DNA of 64,000 nt from positions 231,501 through 295,500 of the forward strand of contig NZ_JBBOUI010000001.1 in NCBI RefSeq assembly GCF_038005985.1, in the 5' to 3' direction. The notes below the pieces were generated by a model. It worked only from the letters and a program-made list of their open reading frames with translations, was not told the DNA's origin and did not search any database. The DNA is from Solibacillus sp. FSL R7-0682. Its GTDB lineage: Bacteria > Bacillota > Bacilli > Bacillales_A > Planococcaceae. The translations under genes and the position numbers were made by a program. Shown one piece after another: positions 36,570-44,080 of this stretch (the first letter of the stretch is position 1; the number at the start of each line of letters is the position of its first letter).

Positions 36570-36578
36570 ACAATCAAA

Positions 36579-36613
36579 AAAGTAATCCTTTGTCTTATGC
36601 AAAGGGTTACTTT
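36579..36613 (+). terminator. Terminator after MFS transporter
   Basis: A 14-pair stem, with one G-U, is formed by 36579-36592 and 36600-36613; the tail TATTG is weak. Confidence 0.7.
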
Positions 36614-36992
36614 TATTGTGTAAAAGAATGCTTTAGAACTAATAAGTTATAGGAACCTCTACTATGTTAATATGCATTAAATTAATCCTTATTAATATAA
36701 TGGGTATAGTAAATTTTTTGGTAAACTTTTTTCTTTTACTCATAAATATTACGAAACCATGTCATTTTTCTACATAAAAGTAGAAGTTCTTTAGTATACT
36801 AAAGTTTTTTCTGAAAACTCATTGAATTCAATTTATATTCATGATAATGTATTTTTTAATTATTAGAATTTACTGCTCGGATAAGACAGCGAATGATTTT
36901 GTCGCTCTTTTTTTGTGGCCATTTTTTAATGCAAAAAAAAGAGAAATAGTTCAATTGTAAAAATTTGATATGAGAAGGGGAGTAGTAGGTAA
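36614..36992. other. AT-rich intergenic stretch upstream of RpiR gene
   Basis: About 380 bases without a gene that I could support. It contains the palindrome-plus-T-run at 36789-36810 listed separately and generally AT-rich sequence with several possible -10 elements. I saw no tRNA or small reading frame with a ribosome binding site. Confidence 0.6.
36789..36810. promoter_or_regulatory. Perfect palindrome with T-run upstream of RpiR gene
   Basis: CTTTAGTATACTAAAG (36789-36804) is a perfect 16-base palindrome followed by TTTTTT. It is about 190 bases before the regulator gene and 176 bases after the MFS terminator. It could be an operator for the regulator or a short terminator. Confidence 0.45.
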
Positions 36993-37841
36993 GTGTGTAT
37001 TTGTGAGGAGATAAAAAGAAAGTATATTCGTTTATCAAAGGGGCAACGAAAAGTAGCTCAATTTGTGGTTGATAATCCGAACGTAGTTGCGACACATATT
37101 GCTTCTGAAGTAGGGAGACTTGCAGATGTAAGTGAGTCAACTGTAATTCGTTTCTGCTATGCAATGGATTTATCGGGATTTAGTGAATTACAAGAGAAAA
37201 TAAGAGGGTATTTGATTAATAAGGGGGAAATAGCGGAAACCAAAAAAATAGCGCCTTCTAAAAAAGGTAAAAATTCCCTTGGTGCAGACATTGTCAAACA
37301 AGACATCACAGGAATTACCAAAACATTTAATGAATTAAATGAACAAAGTTTAGAGGAAGTAATTCAACAATTACATAAAGCAAAAAGAGTTCATTTTTTA
37401 GGATTTAGACAATCTGCTCCAGCGGCATTATGGATTTATAACAATCTCTCTGCATTACGAGACCAAGTATTTTTCATTCAGCATGAGGCAGATAAAATTG
37501 CACAACAGCTTGCAATTATGGATGAAGACTCCCTGTTATTTGTGATTTCATTAAATGATGAATATGAAGACATTGTAACGACAGTTGAGATTGCAAAACG
37601 GAAAAACGTGAAGATTGTAGCAATCCGAGATAAGAAACTAGTGTCAATGAAAGAACCAGCCAATGAAGTGTTAATTGTTCAGTCAGCGCTAGAAGGTGGC
37701 GCTACTCGTACGATTGCGATCTATGCATTACTACATGTATTAGTAGAGTCGATGGTACAGCAAAACCCACAGCAGTATGAAAAATTTCGTCAAAAAAAAA
37801 GAGAAGTAATTAATATAGAAAACATTAGTGCATTAGGGTAA
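36993..37841 (+). CDS. MurR/RpiR-family transcriptional regulator
   Basis: A 282-residue protein with a GTG start; the SD (GGTAA) is only moderate, and the N terminus is therefore less certain. The N-terminal RpiR helix-turn-helix (RLSKGQRKVAQFVV, then LADVSESTVIRFCYAM) leads to a SIS domain with VHFLGFRQSAPAALW and DSLLFVISLNDEYEDIV, which bind a phosphosugar or similar effector. The SIS serine-rich phosphate site (usually GxGxS, SxSGxTxE) is degenerate: GFRQSA and SLNDEYEDI lack the usual Ser/Thr. So the effector may not be a sugar phosphate. No sugar gene is adjacent, making it an orphan regulator. Confidence 0.8.
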   Translation: MCICEEIKRKYIRLSKGQRKVAQFVVDNPNVVATHIASEVGRLADVSESTVIRFCYAMDLSGFSELQEKIRGYLINKGEIAETKKIAPSKKGKNSLGADIVKQDITGITKTFNELNEQSLEEVIQQLHKAKRVHFLGFRQSAPAALWIYNNLSALRDQVFFIQHEADKIAQQLAIMDEDSLLFVISLNDEYEDIVTTVEIAKRKNVKIVAIRDKKLVSMKEPANEVLIVQSALEGGATRTIAIYALLHVLVESMVQQNPQQYEKFRQKKREVINIENISALG

Positions 37842-37877
37842 AAAAACGTAAAGGTCAATTTGGCCTTTACGTTTTTT
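37842..37877. terminator. Bidirectional terminator between RpiR and GNAT genes
   Basis: AAAAACGTAAAGG (37842-37854) pairs with CCTTTACGTTTTT (37864-37876). Runs of A and T on both flanks allow termination of both convergent genes. Confidence 0.88.
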
Positions 37878-37887
37878 AACATTAAAT

Positions 37888-38676
37888 TTATTTAATAATT
37901 TTACTGCAGTGTATTTCATCGATAAATTCATCGTTAAGTAGAACGGCGTTTTTGCGTGTACCTTCTGTTTGATAGTTCATTTTGTTAAATAATTTCACGG
38001 CTGCTTCATTATGCGCCATAATATTTGCTTCAAGTCTTGAAATATTATTTGCACGTGCCCATTTTTCAGTTTCTTTTAGTAGCGCTTCTGCAAGTCCTTT
38101 TTGTTTAAATGCATCGAGAATTGCAATTCGTACAGAGGCAATATGCTTTGTACGAGAAGCCTCATTCCCTATAATTTTTGAATAGCCTGCGAACTTACCA
38201 TCATAAATACATAAAAGAATCGTGCTTGTTTTTTGCTTTCGCCATTCGGCAATCTTTTTACGAACATGCTGCACGGTTAAACCTTGTTCCTCTGGCGCAT
38301 AATATCCAAATTCGGATTGTGAAAAAATTTCTTCTTGTAAATTAATAAATGCACGAGCATCATTGGCTTCAATTTGTCTTGTTATAAAAGTATTTTTAGC
38401 CTTTTGATCAATTGACTCTTCTAACTGTGCACACGAAAATGTTACAGAGTGTCCTAAATTTACATGGACGACTTGGTAGTTAGAATTTGTCCAAGCAAAA
38501 TAATGGGTAGAAGGAGCTTTTGTTTTTTTCCACCAACTTAAATTTAAATAAGCAGCGTTTGGAAGCTCATGCCCCATAATATTTTGAATTTCATCGTATG
38601 TTAGGGTAAAAGTATTCTGTGTACAAAGCTCAAAAAATTGGGCTAATGGAATATATTTCTTTTCCATCTTTTTCAT
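37888..38676 (-). CDS. Two-domain protein: DUF7662-like N-terminal domain fused to GNAT acetyltransferase
   Basis: A 262-residue protein with SD GAGG about 8 bases before ATG 38676. Residues about 5-80 read IPLAQFFELC... TFTLTYDEIQNIMG-HELPNAAY... WWKK... HYFAWTNSNYQVVHVNLG... VTFS. This spacing of conserved Leu, Glu-Ile, Leu-Pro, Trp and Ala-Trp is that of the DUF7662-type domain, recognised from memory. Residues 97-262 are a complete GNAT fold with the acyl-CoA loop FKQKGLAEALLKE (Q-x-x-G-x-A) and NEAAVKLFNKMNYQTEG. The fused arrangement may mark a substrate-recognition domain. Function unknown. A 10-pair inverted repeat lies upstream at 38738-38767. Confidence 0.68.
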   Translation of the reverse strand: MKKMEKKYIPLAQFFELCTQNTFTLTYDEIQNIMGHELPNAAYLNLSWWKKTKAPSTHYFAWTNSNYQVVHVNLGHSVTFSCAQLEESIDQKAKNTFITRQIEANDARAFINLQEEIFSQSEFGYYAPEEQGLTVQHVRKKIAEWRKQKTSTILLCIYDGKFAGYSKIIGNEASRTKHIASVRIAILDAFKQKGLAEALLKETEKWARANNISRLEANIMAHNEAAVKLFNKMNYQTEGTRKNAVLLNDEFIDEIHCSKIIK

Positions 38677-38737
38677 TTCATAATCCTCATTTCTATCATT
38701 TCAAACGTCTAATTTTCCTAAATGTGGAAGGTGTATC

Positions 38738-38767
38738 AATTAGTTGTTGTAAGTGAGACAACTAATT
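38738..38767. promoter_or_regulatory. 10-pair inverted repeat in divergent promoter region
   Basis: AATTAGTTGT (38738-38747) pairs with ACAACTAATT (38758-38767) over a 10-base loop, between the GNAT fusion gene and ppaC. It may be an operator; it lacks a T-run. Confidence 0.4.
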
Positions 38768-38942
38768 TATGATATTCCGTTGATTAAAGGTTAAATATAG
38801 TGCGTATCTATCAAAAATAGCATAAAATTAATAAAATTTATACGTTTTTTGAAAGAATTTTACAAGAAATCTTCTATTTTTCTCTCCGACATCGGTATGT
38901 TAAAATGAAGAACGAAAAGCATTTAATATAGGAGGCTCTCGT

Positions 38943-39869
38943 ATGAGTAAAACTTTAGTTTTTGGACATAAAAACCCTGATACAGATACAATCACTTCAG
39001 CAATTGTATATGCATTCTTAAAACAACAATTAGGTGTAGATGCTGAGGCAGTACGCCTTGGGGATGTAAATAATGAAACGCAATTCGCTTTAGACAAATT
39101 TGGTTTTGAAGCACCACGTCTTATTGCCAATGTAAAGGATGAAGCAGCGCGGGTAATTCTTGTTGACCACAATGAATTCCAACAATCCGCAGATGGTATT
39201 GATGAAGTACAAATTTCTGAAGTAATTGATCACCACCGTATTGCAAACTTCCAAACAGCAGATCCGCTTTACTTCCGTGCAGAGCCAGTTGGTTGTACGG
39301 CGACAATTTTAAATAAAATCTTCAAAGAAAATAACGTTGAAGTACCCGCAAATATTGCAGGGTTAATGCTGTCAGCAATTGTTTCAGATACTTTACTATT
39401 CAAATCACCAACTTGCACAGAGCAAGACGTACAAGCAGGTGCAGAGTTAGCTGGAATTGCGGGCGTTGACGCAGCTGAGTACGGCTTAGCGATGTTAAAA
39501 GCAGGTGCAGATCTTTCAGATAAATCATTAGAAGATTTATTATCGTTAGATGCAAAAGGTTTCGAGTTCGGTGAGTATAAAGCTACAGTTGCTCAAGTAA
39601 ATGCAGTAGATGTCGAAGACGTATTAGGTCGCCAAGAAGAACTTGAAAACTTATTAAATAAGAATGTTGCAGACAACGGGTTAGATTTATTCTTCTTTGT
39701 TGTAACAGATATTTTAAATAATGATTCAACAGCAGTTGCAGCTGGTCAAGTAGCGGAAGAAGCAGCTCGAAGTTTCGGAGCGGAAATCATTAACGGACGC
39801 ATTAACTTACCGGGTGTTGTATCTCGTAAAAAGCAAATTGTACCGGTTTTAACAGAAGGTCTAAAATAA
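38943..39869 (+). CDS. ppaC: Manganese-dependent inorganic pyrophosphatase (family II)
   Basis: A 308-residue DHH-superfamily enzyme with SD AGGAGG. Metal ligands are visible: His9, Asp13 and Asp15 in HKNPDTD; Asp75 in VDHNE; and the DHH motif at 96-98. The second domain ends in SRKKQ (294-298), which clamps pyrophosphate. It hydrolyses PPi to phosphate in the cytoplasm with Mn(II). No CBS domains are inserted, so it is the unregulated short type like B. subtilis PpaC. A terminator overlapping the convergent gene follows. Confidence 0.96.
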   Translation: MSKTLVFGHKNPDTDTITSAIVYAFLKQQLGVDAEAVRLGDVNNETQFALDKFGFEAPRLIANVKDEAARVILVDHNEFQQSADGIDEVQISEVIDHHRIANFQTADPLYFRAEPVGCTATILNKIFKENNVEVPANIAGLMLSAIVSDTLLFKSPTCTEQDVQAGAELAGIAGVDAAEYGLAMLKAGADLSDKSLEDLLSLDAKGFEFGEYKATVAQVNAVDVEDVLGRQEELENLLNKNVADNGLDLFFFVVTDILNNDSTAVAAGQVAEEAARSFGAEIINGRINLPGVVSRKKQIVPVLTEGLK

Positions 39870-39871
39870 TT

Positions 39872-39908
39872 AAAAATCCGATGCTCATGGAGAGGCATCG
39901 GATTTTTT
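39872..39908. terminator. Terminator shared with the 3' end of the Rieske gene
   Basis: AAAAATCCGATGC (39872-39884) pairs with GCATCGGATTTTT (39895-39907). The convergent Rieske gene stops at 39885, inside the stem-loop, so its last codons are encoded by the terminator. Confidence 0.88.
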
Positions 39909-41264
39909 AAATTGTAATGGATAAACTGCAGGACCTTCAATTACTTCGCCTTTTTCATTATAGCGAGAACCATGGCATGGGCAATCCCAAGTGTGGTCAG
40001 ACTCATTCCATCTCGTTTTACAGCCTAAATGTGTACAACGAGGTGCGGATGTTCGTGTAACATAGCCTTTAATAAATTCTTTACCAATGAAGCCACCTGT
40101 TTGAAGCATGAAATAAACTTGTCGCCCGAAGCTTGAACGATTAGGTGAATACAATTCTAATGCAGGACTAGCTATTTTTTTAATTGAATCGAGAAGAATT
40201 TCCCCTGCAACTAATGAAGAAGAAAGTCCCCATTTATTAAAGCCAGTAGCAATATATAATGTTTCATCTCGTGAATTTAACTGCCCAATGTAAGGTATTT
40301 GATCGGCAGTCATAACATCTTGTGCGCTCCAGTTAAATTCTGGTTTGGGAAGTTCAAATTGACTTTGTAGCTCCGATTCAATGGAATCATAATAAAGGTC
40401 TGTTTGTTCGACAGTACCAGCTGAATGGGCGAATCCTCCATAAACGAAGTATGGCTGATTATTGATAAGTGCTGTTCGTATTGTTCGACTTTGTGGATCG
40501 ATGCTTAAATATTGCCCATCTAAAAGTTGTGTACACTTCGTAGCAGATAAGTATGAGCGGTTGACCTGAAGTTTGACACTGTATAAGTTTTTAATCGATT
40601 CTATTGGGTAATGCGTACATAAGATGAGCTTTTTATAATGAATCTTATGACCTCTGCTTGTTGTGATTACATTATCAGAAGGTTGAATATTTGTAATACG
40701 AGTATTTAAAAAGAGCTGTGCGTCCATTTTTTTGGCAAGCTGTGCGAAGTGGCGAGTAAATTCTACCGGATTAATTTGCACTTCATTTTCAATTCCGATT
40801 GCTAATTTGACTGGGGTTGCGATTTCAATTTCATTTGTTGCGATAAATGGAATGCCTATTTTTTTATAGCATTCAGCTTCTTGAAGTAATTGCTCTCTTC
40901 CATCATCAGACGCCGTATATAAATAGGATGTAGCACGAGAAACACTAGGAGGATTGGTAGATAGAGCTCGCTCAATTGCCCCTCGATTGGCTTCGTAATA
41001 CGCTCTTCCTTGTTCGGTCGACAAACTAGTGTAAATTAAATTATGCTGTACAGTCAATTTTCCAGTAGAGTAGGCGGTAGTCCCTTCTGCAAAATCATGA
41101 AGTGCTTCTACTAATACAACTTTATAGCCTTCCTTTGCTAATAAGTAGGCTGTATAAACCCCACTTAAACCACCACCAATAATACAAATATCACTTTTCA
41201 TAGATTGTTGTAACGTAGGAGCGGAAATAGACTGAACGTCATTTTGCCAAAGCGATTTCTTCAA
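39885..41264 (-). CDS. FAD-dependent oxidoreductase with C-terminal Rieske [2Fe-2S] domain
   Basis: About 459 residues. A TTG start at 41264 is chosen, with the AAGGTGA site just before it; the in-frame GTG at 41273 is part of that site. The FAD Rossmann fold begins ICIIGGGLSGVYTAYLL at about residue 26, with DAO-type flavin domain features to about 380. A Rieske cluster domain closes the protein: CTHLGC and CPCHGSRY supply two Cys and two His. This two-domain layout is that of YhfW-like proteins of B. subtilis. The electron donor and substrate are unknown. The C terminus (FKKSDASP) is encoded within the terminator shared with ppaC. Confidence 0.85.
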   Translation of the reverse strand: MKKSLWQNDVQSISAPTLQQSMKSDICIIGGGLSGVYTAYLLAKEGYKVVLVEALHDFAEGTTAYSTGKLTVQHNLIYTSLSTEQGRAYYEANRGAIERALSTNPPSVSRATSYLYTASDDGREQLLQEAECYKKIGIPFIATNEIEIATPVKLAIGIENEVQINPVEFTRHFAQLAKKMDAQLFLNTRITNIQPSDNVITTSRGHKIHYKKLILCTHYPIESIKNLYSVKLQVNRSYLSATKCTQLLDGQYLSIDPQSRTIRTALINNQPYFVYGGFAHSAGTVEQTDLYYDSIESELQSQFELPKPEFNWSAQDVMTADQIPYIGQLNSRDETLYIATGFNKWGLSSSLVAGEILLDSIKKIASPALELYSPNRSSFGRQVYFMLQTGGFIGKEFIKGYVTRTSAPRCTHLGCKTRWNESDHTWDCPCHGSRYNEKGEVIEGPAVYPLQFKKSDASP

Positions 41265-41428
41265 AAATATCACCTTTTTATTTTTCAGAATGGGATTGTA
41301 AAACGAATTTTATACAAAATAGTTAGAATTATAAAGGGGAAGTATTTACATATACTGGCTATTCGATTGCTCCAAGTATACATTTTTATAAATGCTCGCT
41401 ACAATACAAGAAAGGGGGAGTGTTTGAA

Positions 41429-42133
41429 TTGAAAATTGAAGTATGGTCAGATTATGTATGTCCATTTTGTTATATTGGGAAAAGACAATTAGAACTTGCG
41501 TTACAGCAAACCGGTTACAAAGAGGCAATTGAAGTAGAGTTCAAAAGCTATTTATTAGATCCAACAACTCCAGAAGATGCGACAGGTCCTGTGATTGATA
41601 GTTTGAAGCAAAAATATAATATGTCCTTAGAAGAAGCAAAGGGTATGACTGCGAATGTTGCGTCACGTGCGAAGGAAGTCGGATTAGATTACAATTTTGA
41701 TGATATGAAAACTGCTAATACAGTAAAAGCACATCGTTTAGCGAAATGGGCTGAAACTAAAGGCAAAGAGAAAGAATTTACAGAGCGCGTTTTAAAGGCC
41801 TACTTTTTGGAAGGGCAAGCAATCGGGCAGTCAAATGTCTTACAAACACTTGCTGAAGAAGTGGGCTTATCTAGTGAAGGTGCAAAAGAAGTATTAGAAA
41901 ACAATCAATATATGGAAAATGTGCAACAAGATATCTCTATTGCTCAGCAGTTAGGGGTACGTGGTGTACCTTTCTTTGTTATTGATAATAAATATGGTAT
42001 TTCAGGAGCGCAACCACAACAAGTTTTTGAGCAAGCAATTGAAAAAGCCGCACAGGAAGCAGGACTACGTAAACCTTTAAAAATGCAGGGGGATAGTGGA
42101 GTTGTATGTACGGACGACTCCTGCGAAATTTAA
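41429..42133 (+). CDS. DsbA-family oxidoreductase, FrnE-like
   Basis: A 234-residue protein. TTG 41429 is used, as GGGGG ends about 8 bases upstream; the GTG at 41420 is within that stretch. The opening MKIEVWSDYVCPFCYIGKR has the CPFC active site (Cys11, Cys14). A helical insert follows and a GVRGVPFFVIDNKYGISGAQP cis-Pro loop. A C-terminal VVCTDDSCEI adds a second Cys pair, reminiscent of FrnE-type proteins where extra cysteines take part in redox. No signal peptide, so it acts in the cytoplasm, perhaps in oxidative or metal stress defence. Its neighbour is an azoreductase. Confidence 0.87.
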   Translation: MKIEVWSDYVCPFCYIGKRQLELALQQTGYKEAIEVEFKSYLLDPTTPEDATGPVIDSLKQKYNMSLEEAKGMTANVASRAKEVGLDYNFDDMKTANTVKAHRLAKWAETKGKEKEFTERVLKAYFLEGQAIGQSNVLQTLAEEVGLSSEGAKEVLENNQYMENVQQDISIAQQLGVRGVPFFVIDNKYGISGAQPQQVFEQAIEKAAQEAGLRKPLKMQGDSGVVCTDDSCEI

Positions 42134-42150
42134 TTTCAGCCTAAAGTATG

Positions 42151-42188
42151 AGAGCTATCGTATTGATTTTTTACGATAACTCTTTTAT
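42151..42188 (+). terminator. Terminator after DsbA-family gene
   Basis: AGAGCTATCGTA (42151-42162) pairs with TACGATAACTCT (42172-42183) with one mismatch, then TTTTATT. Confidence 0.7.
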
Positions 42189-42280
42189 TATATAAAAGTA
42201 TTTTGAATTTGAGATATATGAAATTGGGATACATCTTCCAAACAATAAAATTAAACATTTAACGAAGGAGTTTTTATAAT

Positions 42281-42919
42281 ATGACAAACGTATTAGTAGT
42301 AAAAGCAAATAACCGTCCAGACGGCGTATCAACAAAAATGTACGAAACTTTCATGGCTGAAGTTGCAAAAGTGGAAGGATTAAATGTTTCAACTTTTGAT
42401 GTATTTGAAGAAAATTTAGCATACTTCGGTCAAGAGTTATTCAATGCTTTCGGTAAAATGCAAAATGGTGAAGCATTAACAGATCTTGAGCAAGCTTCAA
42501 TCGAATCATTCAATAAATCTCGTGAAGCATTAACTGCTGCAGAAGTAGTAGTATTTGCGTTCCCATTATGGAACCAAACTATTCCAGCTGCATTACAATC
42601 ATTCATTGATTACACTTACGGAGCAGGTTATTCATTCAAATACGATGAAAATGGACAATTAGTGAGCTTAATGACTGATAAAAAATATGTAGTATTAAAC
42701 GCTCGTGGTGGTATTTACTCAAATCCACAAATGGCGCCATTAGAAATGGCTGTAAACTATATCAACAATGTAATTGGTGGCGTATACGGTATGGAAAAAG
42801 TGGCTGAAGTAGTAATCGAAGGTCACAATGCGAACCAAACTGAAGCTGCAAATATTATCGCTGCTGGTTTAGAGCAAGTGAAAGATGTAGCTCAAAAATT
42901 AGCTACAGTAACAGCTTAA
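42281..42919 (+). CDS. azoR: FMN-dependent NADH-azoreductase
   Basis: A 212-residue flavodoxin-fold protein with SD AAGGAG. The N-terminal VLVVKANNRPDGVSTKMYETF phosphate-binding region and the FAFPLWNQTIPAALQSFIDY segment match AzoR-family quinone/azo reductases. FMN is bound tightly and NADH is the donor. B. subtilis AzoR1 and AzoR2 detoxify quinones and azo dyes, and AzoR1 is repressed by the thiol-sensing regulator YodB. A YodB-like regulator gene lies about 0.75 kb downstream. The promoter signals are not obvious here. A perfect 12-pair terminator follows. Confidence 0.92.
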   Translation: MTNVLVVKANNRPDGVSTKMYETFMAEVAKVEGLNVSTFDVFEENLAYFGQELFNAFGKMQNGEALTDLEQASIESFNKSREALTAAEVVVFAFPLWNQTIPAALQSFIDYTYGAGYSFKYDENGQLVSLMTDKKYVVLNARGGIYSNPQMAPLEMAVNYINNVIGGVYGMEKVAEVVIEGHNANQTEAANIIAAGLEQVKDVAQKLATVTA

Positions 42920-42947
42920 TCGTAAAACTTTATAGTATTAGAACGTT

Positions 42948-42985
42948 AATGAGTCCCGTGCAAATTGTGTACGGGACTCATTTTT
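42948..42985. terminator. Bidirectional terminator between azoR and yceI-like gene
   Basis: AATGAGTCCCGT (42948-42959) pairs with ACGGGACTCATT (42971-42982); the flanks are T-rich on the plus strand and A-rich/T-rich on the minus strand. Confidence 0.88.
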
Positions 42986-42987
42986 AT

Positions 42988-43512
42988 TTAAATTGGATTT
43001 AGTTGTAGTTCGACATTTATTTGGACATTTTCGTCGATTAAAAACCCACCTTTTTCGAGGATAGCATTGTATGTTAAATTAAAGTCTTTTCGGTTAATGA
43101 AAGTAGTGCAAGAGAAACCGTATGTATCTACATTCCAAGGATTTGTTACATGACCTGTATAAACAACATCAAAAACTACCGGGTTTGTAATCCCCTTGAT
43201 TGTTAAATCCCCAAAAAGCTTGAATGAATTACAGCTACCTTCGACCGCTTTTTTAATAAATGTAATTTTTGGATAACGATCCGCATTAAAGAAATCAGCA
43301 GAAATTAAATGTTGATCTCGTGAGTTATCATGTGTATTAACACTTGCAACATCAAGGTCGAATCGGATAGCAGAATTTTTGAAGCTTTCAATTTGTTCTG
43401 CTTCAATTTGTGCAGAGAACGAATTAAATACACCATTAACTTTTGTAATCATCATATGCTTAATTGAAAAGTTAATGGATGAGTGTAGTATATCTACTAC
43501 GTATGTTGTCAT
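42988..43512 (-). CDS. YceI-family lipocalin-like protein
   Basis: A 174-residue beta-barrel protein. The typical opening WxVDxxHSxIxFxIKH is seen as TYVVDILHSSINFSIKHMM. Mid-sequence PKITFIKK and LTIKGITNPVVFDV are other YceI marks. YceI-family proteins bind long isoprenoids such as polyprenyl chains and often respond to stress. No signal peptide is present, so it is cytoplasmic here, as usual in Firmicutes. It is divergent from the HxlR/YodB-type regulator gene, with the 7-3-7 inverted repeat in the shared promoter region, so control by that regulator is plausible. Confidence 0.88.
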   Translation of the reverse strand: MTTYVVDILHSSINFSIKHMMITKVNGVFNSFSAQIEAEQIESFKNSAIRFDLDVASVNTHDNSRDQHLISADFFNADRYPKITFIKKAVEGSCNSFKLFGDLTIKGITNPVVFDVVYTGHVTNPWNVDTYGFSCTTFINRKDFNLTYNAILEKGGFLIDENVQINVELQLNPI

Positions 43513-43587
43513 GTTACCCCCTCCTGCAAGAGTAAATAAATCTATATTTCCATCATAAATTATATGGATAATTATTACAACGCCTGT

Positions 43588-43604
43588 AAGTAAGCTACTT
43601 ACTT
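43588..43604. promoter_or_regulatory. 7-3-7 inverted repeat, candidate HxlR/YodB-type operator
   Basis: AAGTAAGCTACTTACTT is a perfect 7-base inverted repeat with a 3-base centre, between the divergent YceI gene and the HxlR-family gene. Regulators of this family bind short inverted repeats of about this kind. Confidence 0.6.
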
Positions 43605-43692
43605 TTCGTAATTTGTTTACGATGGTAAAATAGAAGAGAGTAATTTTTACGAAGAATAGATTTTTATGAATTTTAATATAGAGGTGAAAAAA

Positions 43693-43998
43693 TTGAAGGA
43701 AACAGCATTATGTCCTCGTTTATCAAAAGCGATGGAATTAGTAGGAAAACGTTGGACAGCGTTGATTATTTATCAGTTGCTAGAGGGGCCTCAACGTTTT
43801 AACGCGATAGAGGCAGCATTACCAATAAGTGGCCGACTACTTTCGGAACGTCTAAAGGAATTAGAAAAAGAAGGGATTGTTGAAAGAAAAGTTTATTCTG
43901 AAGTACCAATCCGTGTAGAGTATCATTTAACAGAAAAGGGTCTTTCCCTTGAAAAAGTCGTAAGAGAAATCGAAGTTTGGGCCAAAACCTGGCTGTAG
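43693..43998 (+). CDS. HxlR-family (DUF24) redox-type regulator, YodB-like
   Basis: A 101-residue winged-helix protein. TTG 43693 is used because GAGGTG (43681-43686) is 6 bases upstream; the ATG at 43666 precedes the site. The sequence starts MKETALCPRLSKAMELVGKRW, keeping the single N-terminal Cys (Cys7) in the LCPRL motif of YodB, HypR and QsrR, where it is alkylated or oxidised by quinones, hypochlorite or diamide. The wing part has SGRLLSERLKELEKEGIVER. In B. subtilis YodB represses azoR1 and spxA. The divergent YceI gene and the nearby azoreductase gene are plausible targets. Confidence 0.85.
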   Translation: MKETALCPRLSKAMELVGKRWTALIIYQLLEGPQRFNAIEAALPISGRLLSERLKELEKEGIVERKVYSEVPIRVEYHLTEKGLSLEKVVREIEVWAKTWL

Positions 43999-44080
43999 CA
44001 GTTGTGTTTTACTTGTAAAAAGCACGGTAAAAACAGATACTAAAGAGGTACTGAGCTTTACAAGAAAGGAACGGACATTT

